64,000 nt of DNA from CBDBBY01 sp965205055. GTDB taxonomy: Bacteria > Pseudomonadota > Alphaproteobacteria > Rhodobacterales > Rhodobacteraceae. The notes beneath the pieces were generated by a model, which worked only from the letters and a program-made list of their open reading frames with translations, had not been told where the DNA came from and ran no database searches. Made by a program: the position numbers and the translations under genes. This document shows, in pieces, positions 1 through 9,146 of the stretch. Every line of letters starts with the position of its first letter. Within the stretch, counting starts at the first letter, position 1. The stretch covers positions 4,688,801 through 4,752,800 of the forward strand of contig OZ242030.1 in NCBI GenBank assembly GCA_965205055.1. The letters run 5' to 3'.

Positions 1-510
1 CTTGCTCCGATCCTCAATAGGGACAGGGGCATCGTGGCCGCAAATCTCCAGCGGCTGATTCAATCGACCTTGGACAGATATGAATCGGGAATGAATGTCG
101 TTCGCGTGAACTTCGATCGCGCGGACCCGCCGAGGGAGGTCATCGACAGCTTCCGCGAGGTTCAGGCCGCCGAGCAGGAGCGCGATAGGCTGGAAAAGGA
201 AGCGGATGCGTACGCGAACCGCGTGACAGCGAGCGCCCGCGGCGAGGCGGCGCAATTGCTTGAAGAAGCGGAAGGCTATCGGGCGCAGGTCGTGAACCAG
301 GCCGAAGGCGAAGCCCAGCGGTTCCTTGCAGTTCTTACGGAATACGAGAAAGCGAAGGAAGTCACCGGGCGGCGACTGTATATCGAAACGATGGAGCGCG
401 TGCTCGGATCCGTGGACAAAGTCATACTGGATCAGGGCGCAACCGGAGAAGGGAGCGGGGTCGTTCCTTATCTTCCCCTCAACGAACTCCGCAAAGGAGG
501 GACGAACTGA
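1..510 (+). CDS. hflK: HflK, SPFH/band-7 membrane protease regulator (3' part; start lies before the window)
   Basis: The frame is open from base 1, so this is the C-terminal part of a longer protein. HflK pairs with HflC in the inner membrane to form a large complex that surrounds and modulates the FtsH protease. The visible part holds the end of the SPFH domain (PPREVIDSFREVQAAEQERD region), the Ala/Glu-rich helical segment with the repeated EGEAQR-like pattern, and the family-typical RLYIETMERVL near the C terminus. The stop codon overlaps the hflC start by one base, so the two are translationally coupled. A GTG at 34 could be mistaken for the start, but homology clearly extends upstream of it. 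Confidence 0.93.
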   Translation, partial: LAPILNRDRGIVAANLQRLIQSTLDRYESGMNVVRVNFDRADPPREVIDSFREVQAAEQERDRLEKEADAYANRVTASARGEAAQLLEEAEGYRAQVVNQAEGEAQRFLAVLTEYEKAKEVTGRRLYIETMERVLGSVDKVILDQGATGEGSGVVPYLPLNELRKGGTN

Positions 511-1388
511 TGAGCAGAATTACCATTATTATCGCCATCGCGGTGATCCTCGTGGCGGGCGTGCTGAGTTCCGTCTTCATCGTCGATGAACGCGAGAAAG
601 CGCTTGTACTTCAATTCGGCCAGGTTCGCAGGGTCAAGGAAGATCCAGGCCTGTCGTTCAAGATTCCGCTCATCCAGGAGGTCGTGCGATACGACGACCG
701 GATATTGTCTTTGGAGACGCAGCCTTTGGAGGTGACGCCGCTCGATGATCGGCGATTGGTCGTAGACGCCTTCGCGCGATACCGAATCGTGGACGTCGTC
801 CGGTTCCGGGAAGCCGTAGGCGTCGAGGGAGTGCGCTCCGCCGAAAGCCGGCTTGAACGGATTTTGAACGCCGCGACCCGGGAAGTTCTGGGCTCCGTCG
901 CGTCCAACACAGTTCTCTCGGCTGACCGCGCAGCCTTGATCGGGCAGATCAGAGATACCGCGATCGGCGAGGCGGAAAATCTGGGCGTCGCCATCATCGA
1001 CGTCCGTCTCAAGCGAACCGATCTTCCGACGCAGAACTTGGAGGCGACATTCGCAAGAATGCGGGCGGAGAGGGAGCGTGAGGCAGCCGACGAAATCGCC
1101 CGGGGCGAAGAAGCGGCTCAGAAGGTGCGCGCGCAAGCTGACCGGACGCAGGTCGAGATCGTATCGGAAGCTCAGAAGCAGGCCGAGATCACGCGAGGCG
1201 AAGCGGATGCGGAGCGGAACCGCATATTTGCGAGCGCCTTCGGCCGGGATCCGGAATTTTTCAAATTCTACAGATCCTTGAACGCCTATTCGGAAGCTTT
1301 CAAATCGGAGAACACGACGTTCGTCATAGCCCCGGACGGCGAATTTTTCGAATATCTCGAAGCCGTCGGAGATTTCGTCGAAGAGTGA
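510..1388 (+). CDS. hflC: HflC, SPFH/band-7 membrane protease regulator
   Basis: Partner of HflK in the FtsH-regulating complex. The 292-residue length is normal for the family. One N-terminal membrane segment (about residues 4-25) is followed by the SPFH domain, which opens with VDEREKALVLQFGQV. A long Ala/Glu/Arg-rich coiled coil follows (about 180-240), and the C terminus contains FFKFYRSLNAYSEAF, a recognisable HflC signature. The ATG lies in TGATG at the hflK stop, with AAAGGAGG at 493-500 as ribosome binding site. The stop overlaps the next gene by four bases. Confidence 0.95.
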   Translation: MSRITIIIAIAVILVAGVLSSVFIVDEREKALVLQFGQVRRVKEDPGLSFKIPLIQEVVRYDDRILSLETQPLEVTPLDDRRLVVDAFARYRIVDVVRFREAVGVEGVRSAESRLERILNAATREVLGSVASNTVLSADRAALIGQIRDTAIGEAENLGVAIIDVRLKRTDLPTQNLEATFARMRAEREREAADEIARGEEAAQKVRAQADRTQVEIVSEAQKQAEITRGEADAERNRIFASAFGRDPEFFKFYRSLNAYSEAFKSENTTFVIAPDGEFFEYLEAVGDFVEE

Positions 1389-1579
1389 TAAGCGAACTCG
1401 TACTTGCGATCGGGCTGGTCGCAGCGATTGAGGGGCTGGTGCTTGCGCTGGCCCCTAAGCGCATTGAAGATGCGATGCGCATCCTGGCAGCGATGTCGCC
1501 CGAAGCCCGCAGACTGATCGGACTTTCCGCGCTGTCGCTGGGCGTATTGATCATCTGGATTGCGCGGAACCTGCTGTAG
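1385..1579 (+). CDS. DUF2065 small inner-membrane protein
   Basis: A 64-residue protein with two hydrophobic segments (about residues 3-22 and 44-62) separated by a short basic loop. Its composition and length fit the DUF2065/YjeT family, which is commonly encoded directly after hflC in proteobacteria. It starts at GTG 1385 and overlaps the hflC stop, so it belongs to the same transcript. The biochemical role is unknown. Its position between hflC and a Do protease suggests membrane quality control, but that is inference. Confidence 0.8.
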   Translation: MISELVLAIGLVAAIEGLVLALAPKRIEDAMRILAAMSPEARRLIGLSALSLGVLIIWIARNLL

Positions 1580-1790
1580 CCTGCGCCGGTCCGTTCGCCG
1601 ATGCGATGGCCGCGTCGCGCCCAGGTTCCGATTCCGTCAAGATGGAGGACCGCCGCTCGCCAGCTGGAACCGATCGTCTTGCATAACAAAAGATTTAGGC
1701 TGCTTGCCTTGAATGCAACGAGCCGAAATCCAATTTTGGGAAGGGTATGCGAGAATGCCGTCCAGCGGCGACAGATAAGGAGAAACAGGC

Positions 1791-3266
1791 ATGATGCCAG
1801 CAAGTTTTTGCAGAAACTTGGATTTCAGAAGCGGAATGACCGGATTGAAGGGAGTGCTTACGAGTTTCGCATTGGTCTCGGGACAGGCGGTTCTTGGGAG
1901 CGCGGCGGCCGCTCACGACGGATACGCCGATCTGGTGGAGCAGCTCATGCCGTCGGTCGTCAACATCAACGTCACGAAGGAAGAGCAGGCCGCCAACATT
2001 CCCAGTTTCAACCTGCCGGAAGGCACGCCGTTCGAAGAGTATTTCCGCAGATTCATGAATCCGGACGAGGAAAGGCTGCCGACCCAGCCCGTGGTCGGAG
2101 CCGGCGCGGGGTTCATCATTTCGAAAGACGGATACATCGTGACCAACCACCACGTCGTCGTCGATGCGAGCGAAATCCAGATTGAAACCCTCGACGGAAC
2201 GTACATGGAGGCGACTCTCGTCGGCGCCGACCCGAACACCGACATCGCTCTTCTGAAGGTCGAGAGCGCAACGCCGCTTTCTTCGGTGGGATTCGGAAAC
2301 AGCGATGAGGTCCGCGTCGGCGACACCGTCCTTGCGATAGGCAACCCGCATCGATTGGGATTCTCTGTTTCGACCGGAATTGTTTCCGCGCGAAACCGGC
2401 AGCTGTCCGGTCCGTTCGATGACTTCATCCAGACCGATGCGGCCATAAATCTAGGCAACTCCGGCGGCCCGCTATTCAACACCGACGGCGAAGTGATCGG
2501 CGTCAACACGTTGATTTTGAGTTCCCAGCCCGGAGCGTCAGGCGGCGGCTCGATCGGCATCGGATTTTCGATGGCGTCGAACGTCGTGACGAATGTGGTC
2601 GATCAGCTGCGAGAATTCGGAGCGACCCGGCGCGGTTGGCTGGGCGTCAGAATCCAATCGGTGACGGAAGATTTGGCAGCGGCGCTAGGGATGGACGCGC
2701 CGTCCGGCGCTCTGGTCGCCGAATTGCTCGATGGTCCTGCCGCTGAAGCAGGCTTGCAGCGAGGCGACGTCATTTTGACCTTCGACGGGAAAGACGTGCC
2801 GAGCAGCCGAGATCTCGTGCTGATGATCGCGGAGACGGAGTCCGACACCAAAGTGACGGTAGGGGTGCTTCGCCAAGGGGAAATGCAAATGATCGAAGTC
2901 GAGCTTGCCAGCCGCGAGCAAGCTGAAGCTGTAGGCGTCGCATCGGCTTCTCCTGCTGAGCCTGAAACGGAGAGCGCCATCTTGGGAATCGTCGTTGCTG
3001 AGATTACTCCGGACGTTCGCGACGGTTTGGGTCTCGGCGAAAATGTCCAAGGCGTTGTCGTGGTCGAGGTCGATGCTGAATCCGATGCTTATTCCAAAGA
3101 CATCCGGAGAGGCGACTTGATACTTGAGGTCGACTACGAGCCGGTAGTCGGCCCTGAAGATTTCGTTGCCAAAATTGAAGAGGCGAAAGAAGCCGGATCA
3201 AAGACGTTGCTGATTTTTGTGCAAAGATCGGACGTCACCCGGTATTTAGCCCTTTCGCTGGAGTAA
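1791..3266 (+). CDS. degP: Do-type periplasmic serine protease (DegP/HtrA family)
   Basis: Periplasmic protease/chaperone that degrades misfolded envelope proteins. An N-terminal hydrophobic stretch (about 20-40, ending in AAAA before HDG) is a probable signal peptide. The trypsin-like domain carries the triad His121 (TNHHVV), Asp151 (NTDIALL) and Ser224 (GNSGGPL). Two PDZ domains follow (about 270-360 and 395-485), giving the usual length of about 490 residues. ATG 1791 is preceded by AAGGAG at 1777-1782. A 210-base gap separates it from the DUF2065 gene, so it may have its own promoter. The hflK-hflC-DUF2065-degP order is common in alphaproteobacteria. Confidence 0.93.
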   Translation: MMPASFCRNLDFRSGMTGLKGVLTSFALVSGQAVLGSAAAAHDGYADLVEQLMPSVVNINVTKEEQAANIPSFNLPEGTPFEEYFRRFMNPDEERLPTQPVVGAGAGFIISKDGYIVTNHHVVVDASEIQIETLDGTYMEATLVGADPNTDIALLKVESATPLSSVGFGNSDEVRVGDTVLAIGNPHRLGFSVSTGIVSARNRQLSGPFDDFIQTDAAINLGNSGGPLFNTDGEVIGVNTLILSSQPGASGGGSIGIGFSMASNVVTNVVDQLREFGATRRGWLGVRIQSVTEDLAAALGMDAPSGALVAELLDGPAAEAGLQRGDVILTFDGKDVPSSRDLVLMIAETESDTKVTVGVLRQGEMQMIEVELASREQAEAVGVASASPAEPETESAILGIVVAEITPDVRDGLGLGENVQGVVVVEVDAESDAYSKDIRRGDLILEVDYEPVVGPEDFVAKIEEAKEAGSKTLLIFVQRSDVTRYLALSLE

Positions 3267-3386
3267 TCGCTTCCGTCCCGAGCTTGAACGCGCCGCTTTC
3301 GGCAGACCCCGAGAACGGCGCGGATTCGCTCGAGAGCCATTGCGGAATCATTGATTTTGCGACGCTGCCGAAAGACCGAAATCCGG

Positions 3387-3505
3387 GGGTGCGTCCCATT
3401 TTTGGGAAGATCGGCGGTTCCACGCTTTCGGGTATCGATCAGGTTTGCAGTCAAGGGCTGCAATCGGGACCTGCACGGTTCAGCATGGATCGGTCCCGCC
3501 GCCCC
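3387..3505 (+). mobile_element. Decayed 5' end of an ISKra4-family element
   Basis: The 350-base gap after degP has no gene but holds one end of the transposon family found complete at 7199-8951. It starts with the terminal sequence GGGTGCGTCCCATTTTT. Aligned islands shared with the intact copy then follow in the same order: GGTTCCACGCTTTCG, a GGGCTGC/ATCGGG stretch and CATGGATCGGTCCC. Homology fades by about 3505, before the transposase start would be reached. No matching right end or target duplication is visible, so this is a truncated relic. Confidence 0.65.
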
Positions 3506-3616
3506 AGCGTCTGGGCGGAGTCACAACAATGGGTGAGTTCTAACAATGAGTTCCGTTTACCAACCCCGGATAAACCAGTGAAATTTGCTTGATTGCGAAC
3601 GGCGAAGCAGTTCGTT

Positions 3617-6220
3617 CTAGCGATCTTCTCCTGTTTCGATGCTCAGCCTGCTCCTAATATCTTCCACCGCATCTACAATCTCCCGCGGCAGCGGCGTTGC
3701 ATGCAAATTCTCTTCATGCTTCAATGCATACCACAACGGTTCAAGCTCATTCTTCAAACTACCATTCTCCATAATTTTTCCTACCTTTCTACTTTCACCC
3801 GCACACGCAGCTCGAACCAACATGTCGGCGACCTCAGGCCAACCGCCGCCTCCAAATCCCGGATCCAACTCCAAGCATCTCTCCAAATGCTTAAGCGCGT
3901 TTCCCCATGTCTCAAGCTTAGACGCGACAACAAACGCAACAAAGTGGCTCCCCGGATCATCCGGCCGAATGACCAGCGCCTTGTCGACGAACTCCCCGGC
4001 ACTCAAATACCACCTGTCACCAAGCTGACTTGCCGCCAACTCTGCACCAAGTCCCCAAGCGACATTCCGAAATGAAAACTCACGAGCCATCCACGAAAAA
4101 AAGCTTTTTGCACGATCCGGATGCCCATTTGAAATCATTCTCATTCCCGTCGACATCGCTCCAATGAAAACAAGCCCACGCAACGTTTTGCCAGCAGATT
4201 TTGACATTCTCGTGCATTGATCAATACGGCCTCTCAGTTCTTTGCCGTCTCGCAAGTCCTCAATCATTGGAACCACGCCTTCTTCAATGATTTCGTCAAG
4301 TATCCTCCCTTCGCCGAGATTTTCAATCATCGGAATTATGCCCAATATTACAGCCAATAACGTTGCCTTTGACTCCGGATCCTCCTGATCATTCAATTTT
4401 CTTATGCTTGCACATTGTAACGCATGGCGCAGCGCATCTGCAGCAAGTGCATCCTTTCCATTTACTGCCCCAATTACCGCAATAAACGCACTAAGGCATC
4501 CAAAAAGGAATCTATGGTGTATTGAACTTGTGTTCAAACATATTTCGGAAGTGTTGTGAAAAATAGTTTCAACCAGATCGCAATCCGTTCCGCCGTCGGT
4601 GAGAGAATCATGACTTCCTTTTTCGCCCGCGCCCACTTCCTCAAAGTCTTTGAGCGAATTCGATAATATTAACCCAAGCGCATGGCCATACGTTTGGAAC
4701 GCATCAATGAACTGGCATTGCAGTTGCAGAGACCCGCCAAATCTTGCCCAAACTCGTGGGTCGTCTGCATTCTGACTCAACTCGATAGTTCCCGAAGAAT
4801 ATCCTCCAAAATGCTGCAGCCTTTTAGCCATCAATACTCTATTCTCCGCAATGCTTCCCCAAATTAATACGTATACGCTCAGGGTACTTTGCAGCTCAAA
4901 GATTTGAGAAAAATCGCAATCCCTGACCGGAAACTCCCTTAGAGCACCAAAATATAGACTGCAGATCCTGGGAGAACTGTAATAGTTATATAAAAATGCT
5001 ACAAAACAGCGCAATCGCTCTCGTTCGGCTCGCGACATTCTAAACAAGTAGTATATGTTAAGTAGGCGATCTTGAAGTTCATACCGAGCGCGGTTCTCGC
5101 TATCCAGTTTCGCTTCGCTGACGTAATTGCGGTCGATCAAAATTCGTAATTGCGCGCTAGTTTGAGATGTCCCCAATCTTGCCTTTGCCCCTACTTCCCG
5201 CGCAAGCATCGGGCGCCACCCAATCGCAAGCTCGTTAAATATCTTGCGAGCTTGAATCGGCAGCTCCTCAATTTTTGCCTTGAAGTATGGAGTATGCTCG
5301 TCGATTAACTTTTCCAATAAATCTGTTCCGTCCGAACAGCCCTCAATCGACATTTGAATTGCCAACGAAATTGATCGTGTATTCCCCTTGGTCAAAACCC
5401 GAATGGCTTCGATTTCTCCGTACATGGCTGATGAATCGACATCGGATGCCCTGACACCAAGGCGCTCAGCCGTTGCGATAAGCAATTGCTTCGTCTGGCA
5501 ACTGTCCATTCGTCGAAGCCGGATCGTTTGGTAAAGTCCATAAAATGGCGCCCAATAATCTTTGTGCTCAACAAATACGGAATGCGCGGATCCCAAAAGA
5601 AGCAATCTTCGATATTTCATAAGCGCCGCACGGATTGCGTGAACGTCCCGCTTGGACTTAAACTGTTCAAATAGATTGTTTATGTTGTCGACAAAAAGTA
5701 CTAAGCGTTTCCCGGAATCGTCACAGTACTCATTCAAAGCATCAAGAGCATAAACTTCTAGCATTTGACTACTTGCTTCAGAATTGGCTATGTTTTTCGA
5801 ATATTCCAGCCAAGTGTCGTCGCCTACCGCGTACGACAAATGGTTCAACGCCAATAGCCAAAAGTCCGCCGCATCGCAAATTCCGTAACTTTCCTCCATG
5901 AACGGCACAGGTTGCCACTTCGAACGGAGGTTCGGGTTGTCTTCAATCTCGTACAAAGCGCGTAAGCCGAGAGTTGTCTTCCCCATTCCCTGCGAACCAA
6001 CAATCATTATATGTCTAGACGGTTCTTCGGGCCTATGTCCCGCTATATGATTAATTAATTCATCCAATGTATCTTTTCGAATTGTAAACGTATTTTTAAG
6101 ATCCTTTTTTGAAAGAAGTGCAGGATTATATAGCTGCTGCCTTCCCACTATTTTACCTCCCTCTGTAATGTTTCTTCCACGATTCTCGAACGAAACCGGA
6201 TCGAAATCTTGCTCGATCAT
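3617..6220 (-). CDS. Large P-loop ATPase with helical-repeat C terminus (STAND/ORC-like)
   Basis: An 867-residue protein. The N-terminal third is an AAA/ORC-like ATPase: Walker A GSQGMGKT at about 75-82 and Walker B LVLFVDN at about 173-179. The rest is helical, with TPR-like segments near the C terminus (for example LKHLERCLELDPG), as in signal-transduction ATPases with numerous domains. Its 5' end overlaps the end of the neighbouring ATPase gene by 68 bases, so the two were one unit. The gene is visibly AT-richer than flanking genes, which suggests horizontal acquisition. Specific function is unknown. The pairing of two P-loop proteins with a large repeat domain fits mobile defence-type modules, but this is inference. 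Confidence 0.75.
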   Translation of the reverse strand: MIEQDFDPVSFENRGRNITEGGKIVGRQQLYNPALLSKKDLKNTFTIRKDTLDELINHIAGHRPEEPSRHIMIVGSQGMGKTTLGLRALYEIEDNPNLRSKWQPVPFMEESYGICDAADFWLLALNHLSYAVGDDTWLEYSKNIANSEASSQMLEVYALDALNEYCDDSGKRLVLFVDNINNLFEQFKSKRDVHAIRAALMKYRRLLLLGSAHSVFVEHKDYWAPFYGLYQTIRLRRMDSCQTKQLLIATAERLGVRASDVDSSAMYGEIEAIRVLTKGNTRSISLAIQMSIEGCSDGTDLLEKLIDEHTPYFKAKIEELPIQARKIFNELAIGWRPMLAREVGAKARLGTSQTSAQLRILIDRNYVSEAKLDSENRARYELQDRLLNIYYLFRMSRAERERLRCFVAFLYNYYSSPRICSLYFGALREFPVRDCDFSQIFELQSTLSVYVLIWGSIAENRVLMAKRLQHFGGYSSGTIELSQNADDPRVWARFGGSLQLQCQFIDAFQTYGHALGLILSNSLKDFEEVGAGEKGSHDSLTDGGTDCDLVETIFHNTSEICLNTSSIHHRFLFGCLSAFIAVIGAVNGKDALAADALRHALQCASIRKLNDQEDPESKATLLAVILGIIPMIENLGEGRILDEIIEEGVVPMIEDLRDGKELRGRIDQCTRMSKSAGKTLRGLVFIGAMSTGMRMISNGHPDRAKSFFSWMAREFSFRNVAWGLGAELAASQLGDRWYLSAGEFVDKALVIRPDDPGSHFVAFVVASKLETWGNALKHLERCLELDPGFGGGGWPEVADMLVRAACAGESRKVGKIMENGSLKNELEPLWYALKHEENLHATPLPREIVDAVEDIRSRLSIETGEDR

Positions 6221-7198
6221 TAATTTGGACCACGTCTCCCTCCTTTTTTAGTTCACCGATAATTTTGTTGACTTCAGTAAGTTCGTACCCGGTTTGATCG
6301 GCAAGTACCGGTTTTTCTATGCCTTCTTGTTTTTCAGAAAGTGCATCCAGTACCTTTTGTGCCAATATGGCCTCTTGCTTGTCAAAAATATACGACATTT
6401 TTTCCAAAAGTTGCGCTACCAGTGCATCTTTATTTTCTTCGACGAGTTGGTTCCGGAAGCACTGTTCAACCGCTTCTGCTGAAATTGCACTAGAGTTGTT
6501 GCCGCAAGTTTTTCGAAGTTCCAGGTAAAAGAGTTGAACATGGTATGGAACCGGGTCTTCCAGCATATTCAGCATTTGCTTTATGTATTTGTCGCCAATT
6601 GGGAAACCCTGAGAACTTCCAAGCCGTTGGAGGAATTGCGCGGCCGTCGTTATTGACCATGAATCTATCGGAAGGGAGATAAAGTCATTAATTTGCGTTG
6701 ATGTACTCAGCCGGTGCACGATCCCGTAAAGCCCTATCGACCCGCCGACGAGCGTGCTGACTTTCCTTTGCAACTGAGGACTCTGTCGTAACTGTCGGTA
6801 CCAAGATAGAAATAGTTCCGCTTCGTTTGCAACAGTTGTCATTCGAGCGATCGCTATTGGCAGTTCATCAATGATGATAAGCAGCTTAATGTCTTCATTT
6901 GCCATTTTCTCTATGCAATTTAGGACCCTTTTCGCATATCCAATCCAGCTGCGGTTCGCACGAGGCTTGCGTTCTACGCTGACGGAGCGTACATGAAAGT
7001 CAAAATCTCCGGTAAAATTTTGAAATGATTCAATTAGTTGAGTCCACTGAAAATACTTCTTGAACCTCGGTTGACGCAGCAACTCATCAACTATCTCCGT
7101 TATGCACCTATGCGCGTCCGTGCATGCTTCGACATCAACATACACGACAGTCCATCCTGGTTTCGGTTCTCGCTTCAGTTCCATCATCAGGCTTGTCT
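6153..7198 (-). pseudogene. 3' part of an ATPase gene interrupted by the insertion sequence
   Basis: Encodes about 345 residues continuing from the fragment at 8961-9090. It contains a Walker B strand (LLIIIDELP) and a C-terminal winged-helix region (about the last 80 residues, EKPVLADQTGYELTEV). The architecture resembles COG1672-type archaeal ATPases. Removing the insertion sequence and one copy of the 9-bp target duplication restores a continuous frame through APRRVGKTS-LMMEL. An ATG inside the element end (7209-7211) is in frame and could start a truncated protein lacking the P-loop. Such a product could not bind ATP normally. It overlaps the downstream ATPase gene by 68 bases. Confidence 0.85.
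7190..7198. repeat. Left 9-bp target-site duplication of the ISKra4-family element
   Basis: GGCTTGTCT immediately before the left terminal repeat. It is identical to 8952-8960 on the other side of the element. In the interrupted gene it covers the end of the Walker A lysine codon and the following Thr-Ser codons. Confidence 0.95.
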
Positions 7199-8951
7199 GG
7201 GTGCATCCCATTTTTTGGTTATGCGGCTGCGGCGCGGCAAGCCCTCCAATCGAGGAAGTCGGGCCAGCGCATGTTTTCGAAGCAACATTTGACGGCGAGC
7301 ACGGCGTTGGCGCCCGCTTTCGACCAGTGGCGCCCGGCTCCTTTGAGCCGGCTTCCGACGATGCGCTTGCAAGCGCTTTCCACGACGCCGGATCCGACCG
7401 GCAGGCCGCGCTTCCGGTAGAGGTCGTAGCGCATTCGGTCCCTGTTGGCCTCGTAGTAGCGGATGCAGGCCGCGACGGCTTCGGACCGGTCGCGATGCGG
7501 CTTCAGGGCGGCGATGGCCCGGTCGACCCGCCCGGCGTCCAGCTGCTTCCTGATCCAGTCCATCCACGCCTTCCGCTCGCCCTCGTCCGGCGTCACCGCC
7601 TGCACGGCGGCGGCCGCGTATTCGAGGGCGTGGTACAGGTCGAGGATGAAGGTCGTTTTCCGTCCGGGCAGGATCTCTTCGCAGACGGTCCGGATCCACG
7701 GCGCTCCGTCGGACAGCACCACCACCTCCTCGGCCGCGAACACGCCGTTCCGGTGCAAGAACTGCTCCAGGCGGACGGCGAACTCCGAGGCCCGCCCGGC
7801 CCCGTCCGCCGACCTCGCGCTGTCGATGCGGACGCTGACAGCTCCGCTCTTCCGGTCCGTCCGCGGCTCCCCGGTCTTCGGATCCAGGCTGTCGGCCTCG
7901 CGGCAGACGACGACCTTCGCCTCTCGGGTCTTCGCCGAGCCGTCCGCCTGCTTGCCGGCCACGCCCTCGACCTCGCGGGCGGCCATCGGAACTCCAGTGC
8001 CGTCGATCCCCAGCAGAACCCGCTTCGCCGGAGGCGACGCCTCGGCGTCCGCCCGCTCGAACGCCTGCATCTCTTCGCCGATCCTCAAGACATGGCGCTG
8101 GAGAGTCGACGCCGGAACCTCCACGCCGGCGAAGTTCTTCAGCTGGCGGCGCGCCTGCTCATAACTGTCGGAACTGGCGGCGTCCGCATAGAGGCTTTCC
8201 GCGCCGGGCGTGACGTTCTTGCCTTCCAGATCCAGCGCCGGGTCCAAAGGGAAACAGCTGTCGCCGCACCCGCGGCAGCGGAAACGGCGCCGTTCGACCC
8301 GGACCGGTCCGAAGCGCGTCCCGAACGTCTTCCCGACCCGGCCGTGACGGTCCATCCGCCGGCCGCAACGCGGGCAGGACGGGGGCGGAAGAGCGGCGTC
8401 GAACGCCTCGAGCAGCGCAGCGTAGCACTTCGCCCCGCCGCCCGGCAGATCGTCGCGGATCGACGTCTCGATGGCGTCCAGATCCGGAACGCCGCCGCCC
8501 CGCAGTTCCGCCCTCATCCGAGGAAGCGAACGGCCGAACGCCGCCGCGATCTCCGCATGCAGCGCCTCCATCTCCGAGGACGGCCCGCCGGACGCCGCCT
8601 CGAACTCGCGGCAACGCACCCGGCCGTCCTCGCGCCAGTACTGCGACGCAACGCCGTCGCGCTCGACACTCAATGGACCCAGCGCCGCCGCCTGCTCGTC
8701 CGTCAAACCCTGCAAAAACGCCGCCAATTCCGGATGGCGGAACTCCGCGTCCCGTATCTTCTCTGCCATGATGACCTCTGCTGCTCGCGCCCCGGAGGCG
8801 CGGCGCCCGCCGTGCGCGGGTCTTCGGAAACCGCCCCGGGACCGATCCATGCCGGACCCCGCAGCCCCCGATGGCAACCCCCGGAACGCAAAACCCGAGC
8901 GACACACGAAAGCGCGGAGCTACCCGGTTCCACAAAAAATGGGATGCACCC
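7199..8951 (-). mobile_element. Complete ISKra4-family insertion sequence, 1753 bp
   Basis: Bounded by near-perfect inverted repeats: GGGTGCATCCCATTTTTTG at the left end and its complement at the right end. Exact 9-bp direct repeats (GGCTTGTCT) flank it at 7190-7198 and 8952-8960. It carries a single intact transposase gene on the minus strand. Intact ends, intact target duplications and an undamaged transposase frame suggest a recent insertion. The GC content is clearly higher than in the AT-richer gene it landed in. Older, decayed relatives occur at 3387, 19225, 25510 and 28466. Confidence 0.95.
7219..8769 (-). CDS. ISKra4-family DDE transposase
   Basis: A 516-residue transposase. Recognisable features in order are a zinc-ribbon-like CPRCGRR...CRGCG region (about 140-185), the first catalytic Asp in LLGIDGTGVPM, the second in VVVLSDGAPWI, the ILDLYHALEYA block and the C-terminal Glu in LPVGSGVVESACKRIVG. 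These are typical of the ISKra4 group. Start chosen at 8769 (MAEKIRD) because AGAGG sits five bases upstream. A longer in-frame extension to 8907 has no such site and would run into the terminal region. The frame is intact, so the element is probably active. Confidence 0.93.
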   Translation of the reverse strand: MAEKIRDAEFRHPELAAFLQGLTDEQAAALGPLSVERDGVASQYWREDGRVRCREFEAASGGPSSEMEALHAEIAAAFGRSLPRMRAELRGGGVPDLDAIETSIRDDLPGGGAKCYAALLEAFDAALPPPSCPRCGRRMDRHGRVGKTFGTRFGPVRVERRRFRCRGCGDSCFPLDPALDLEGKNVTPGAESLYADAASSDSYEQARRQLKNFAGVEVPASTLQRHVLRIGEEMQAFERADAEASPPAKRVLLGIDGTGVPMAAREVEGVAGKQADGSAKTREAKVVVCREADSLDPKTGEPRTDRKSGAVSVRIDSARSADGAGRASEFAVRLEQFLHRNGVFAAEEVVVLSDGAPWIRTVCEEILPGRKTTFILDLYHALEYAAAAVQAVTPDEGERKAWMDWIRKQLDAGRVDRAIAALKPHRDRSEAVAACIRYYEANRDRMRYDLYRKRGLPVGSGVVESACKRIVGSRLKGAGRHWSKAGANAVLAVKCCFENMRWPDFLDWRACRAAAA

Positions 8952-8960
8952 GGCTTGTCT
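8952..8960. repeat. Right 9-bp target-site duplication of the ISKra4-family element
   Basis: GGCTTGTCT directly after the right terminal repeat, identical to 7190-7198. Confidence 0.95.
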
Positions 8961-9090
8961 TCCCAACTCGCCTCGGAGCTGTCATAAGCACATGAGCACC
9001 ACTCTCTAGTCTATCCCAAATGTGATTCAGTTCGTTCTCCCGCCCGAAAAGATTGTCACCTGTCACGGGCGGTCCAACCACGCATTCCAT
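8961..9090 (-). pseudogene. 5' part of the interrupted ATPase gene
   Basis: Encodes the start of a P-loop ATPase: NLFGREN (a typical opening of AAA_16/COG1672 domains) and the Walker A segment APRRVGKTS, after which the insertion sequence begins. Start chosen at ATG 9090 (MECVVGPP) because CTCCT on the plus strand at 9097-9101 gives an AGGAG site six bases upstream. A GTG at 9138 would add 16 residues. Together with 6153-7198 it makes an ancestral protein of about 391 residues (407 from the GTG). Translation now runs into the element and stops after about ten foreign residues. Confidence 0.85.
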
Positions 9091-9146
9091 GGACAACTCC
9101 TGCTTTGCCGTTGGGCAGTCGGGCGGAATATATGGCACAATGAAAA

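Noticed and set aside
7102..9009. Long plus-strand open frame of 635 codons
   Set aside because: It mirrors the GC-rich transposase gene on the minus strand; the translation is Arg/Pro-rich without any family motif.
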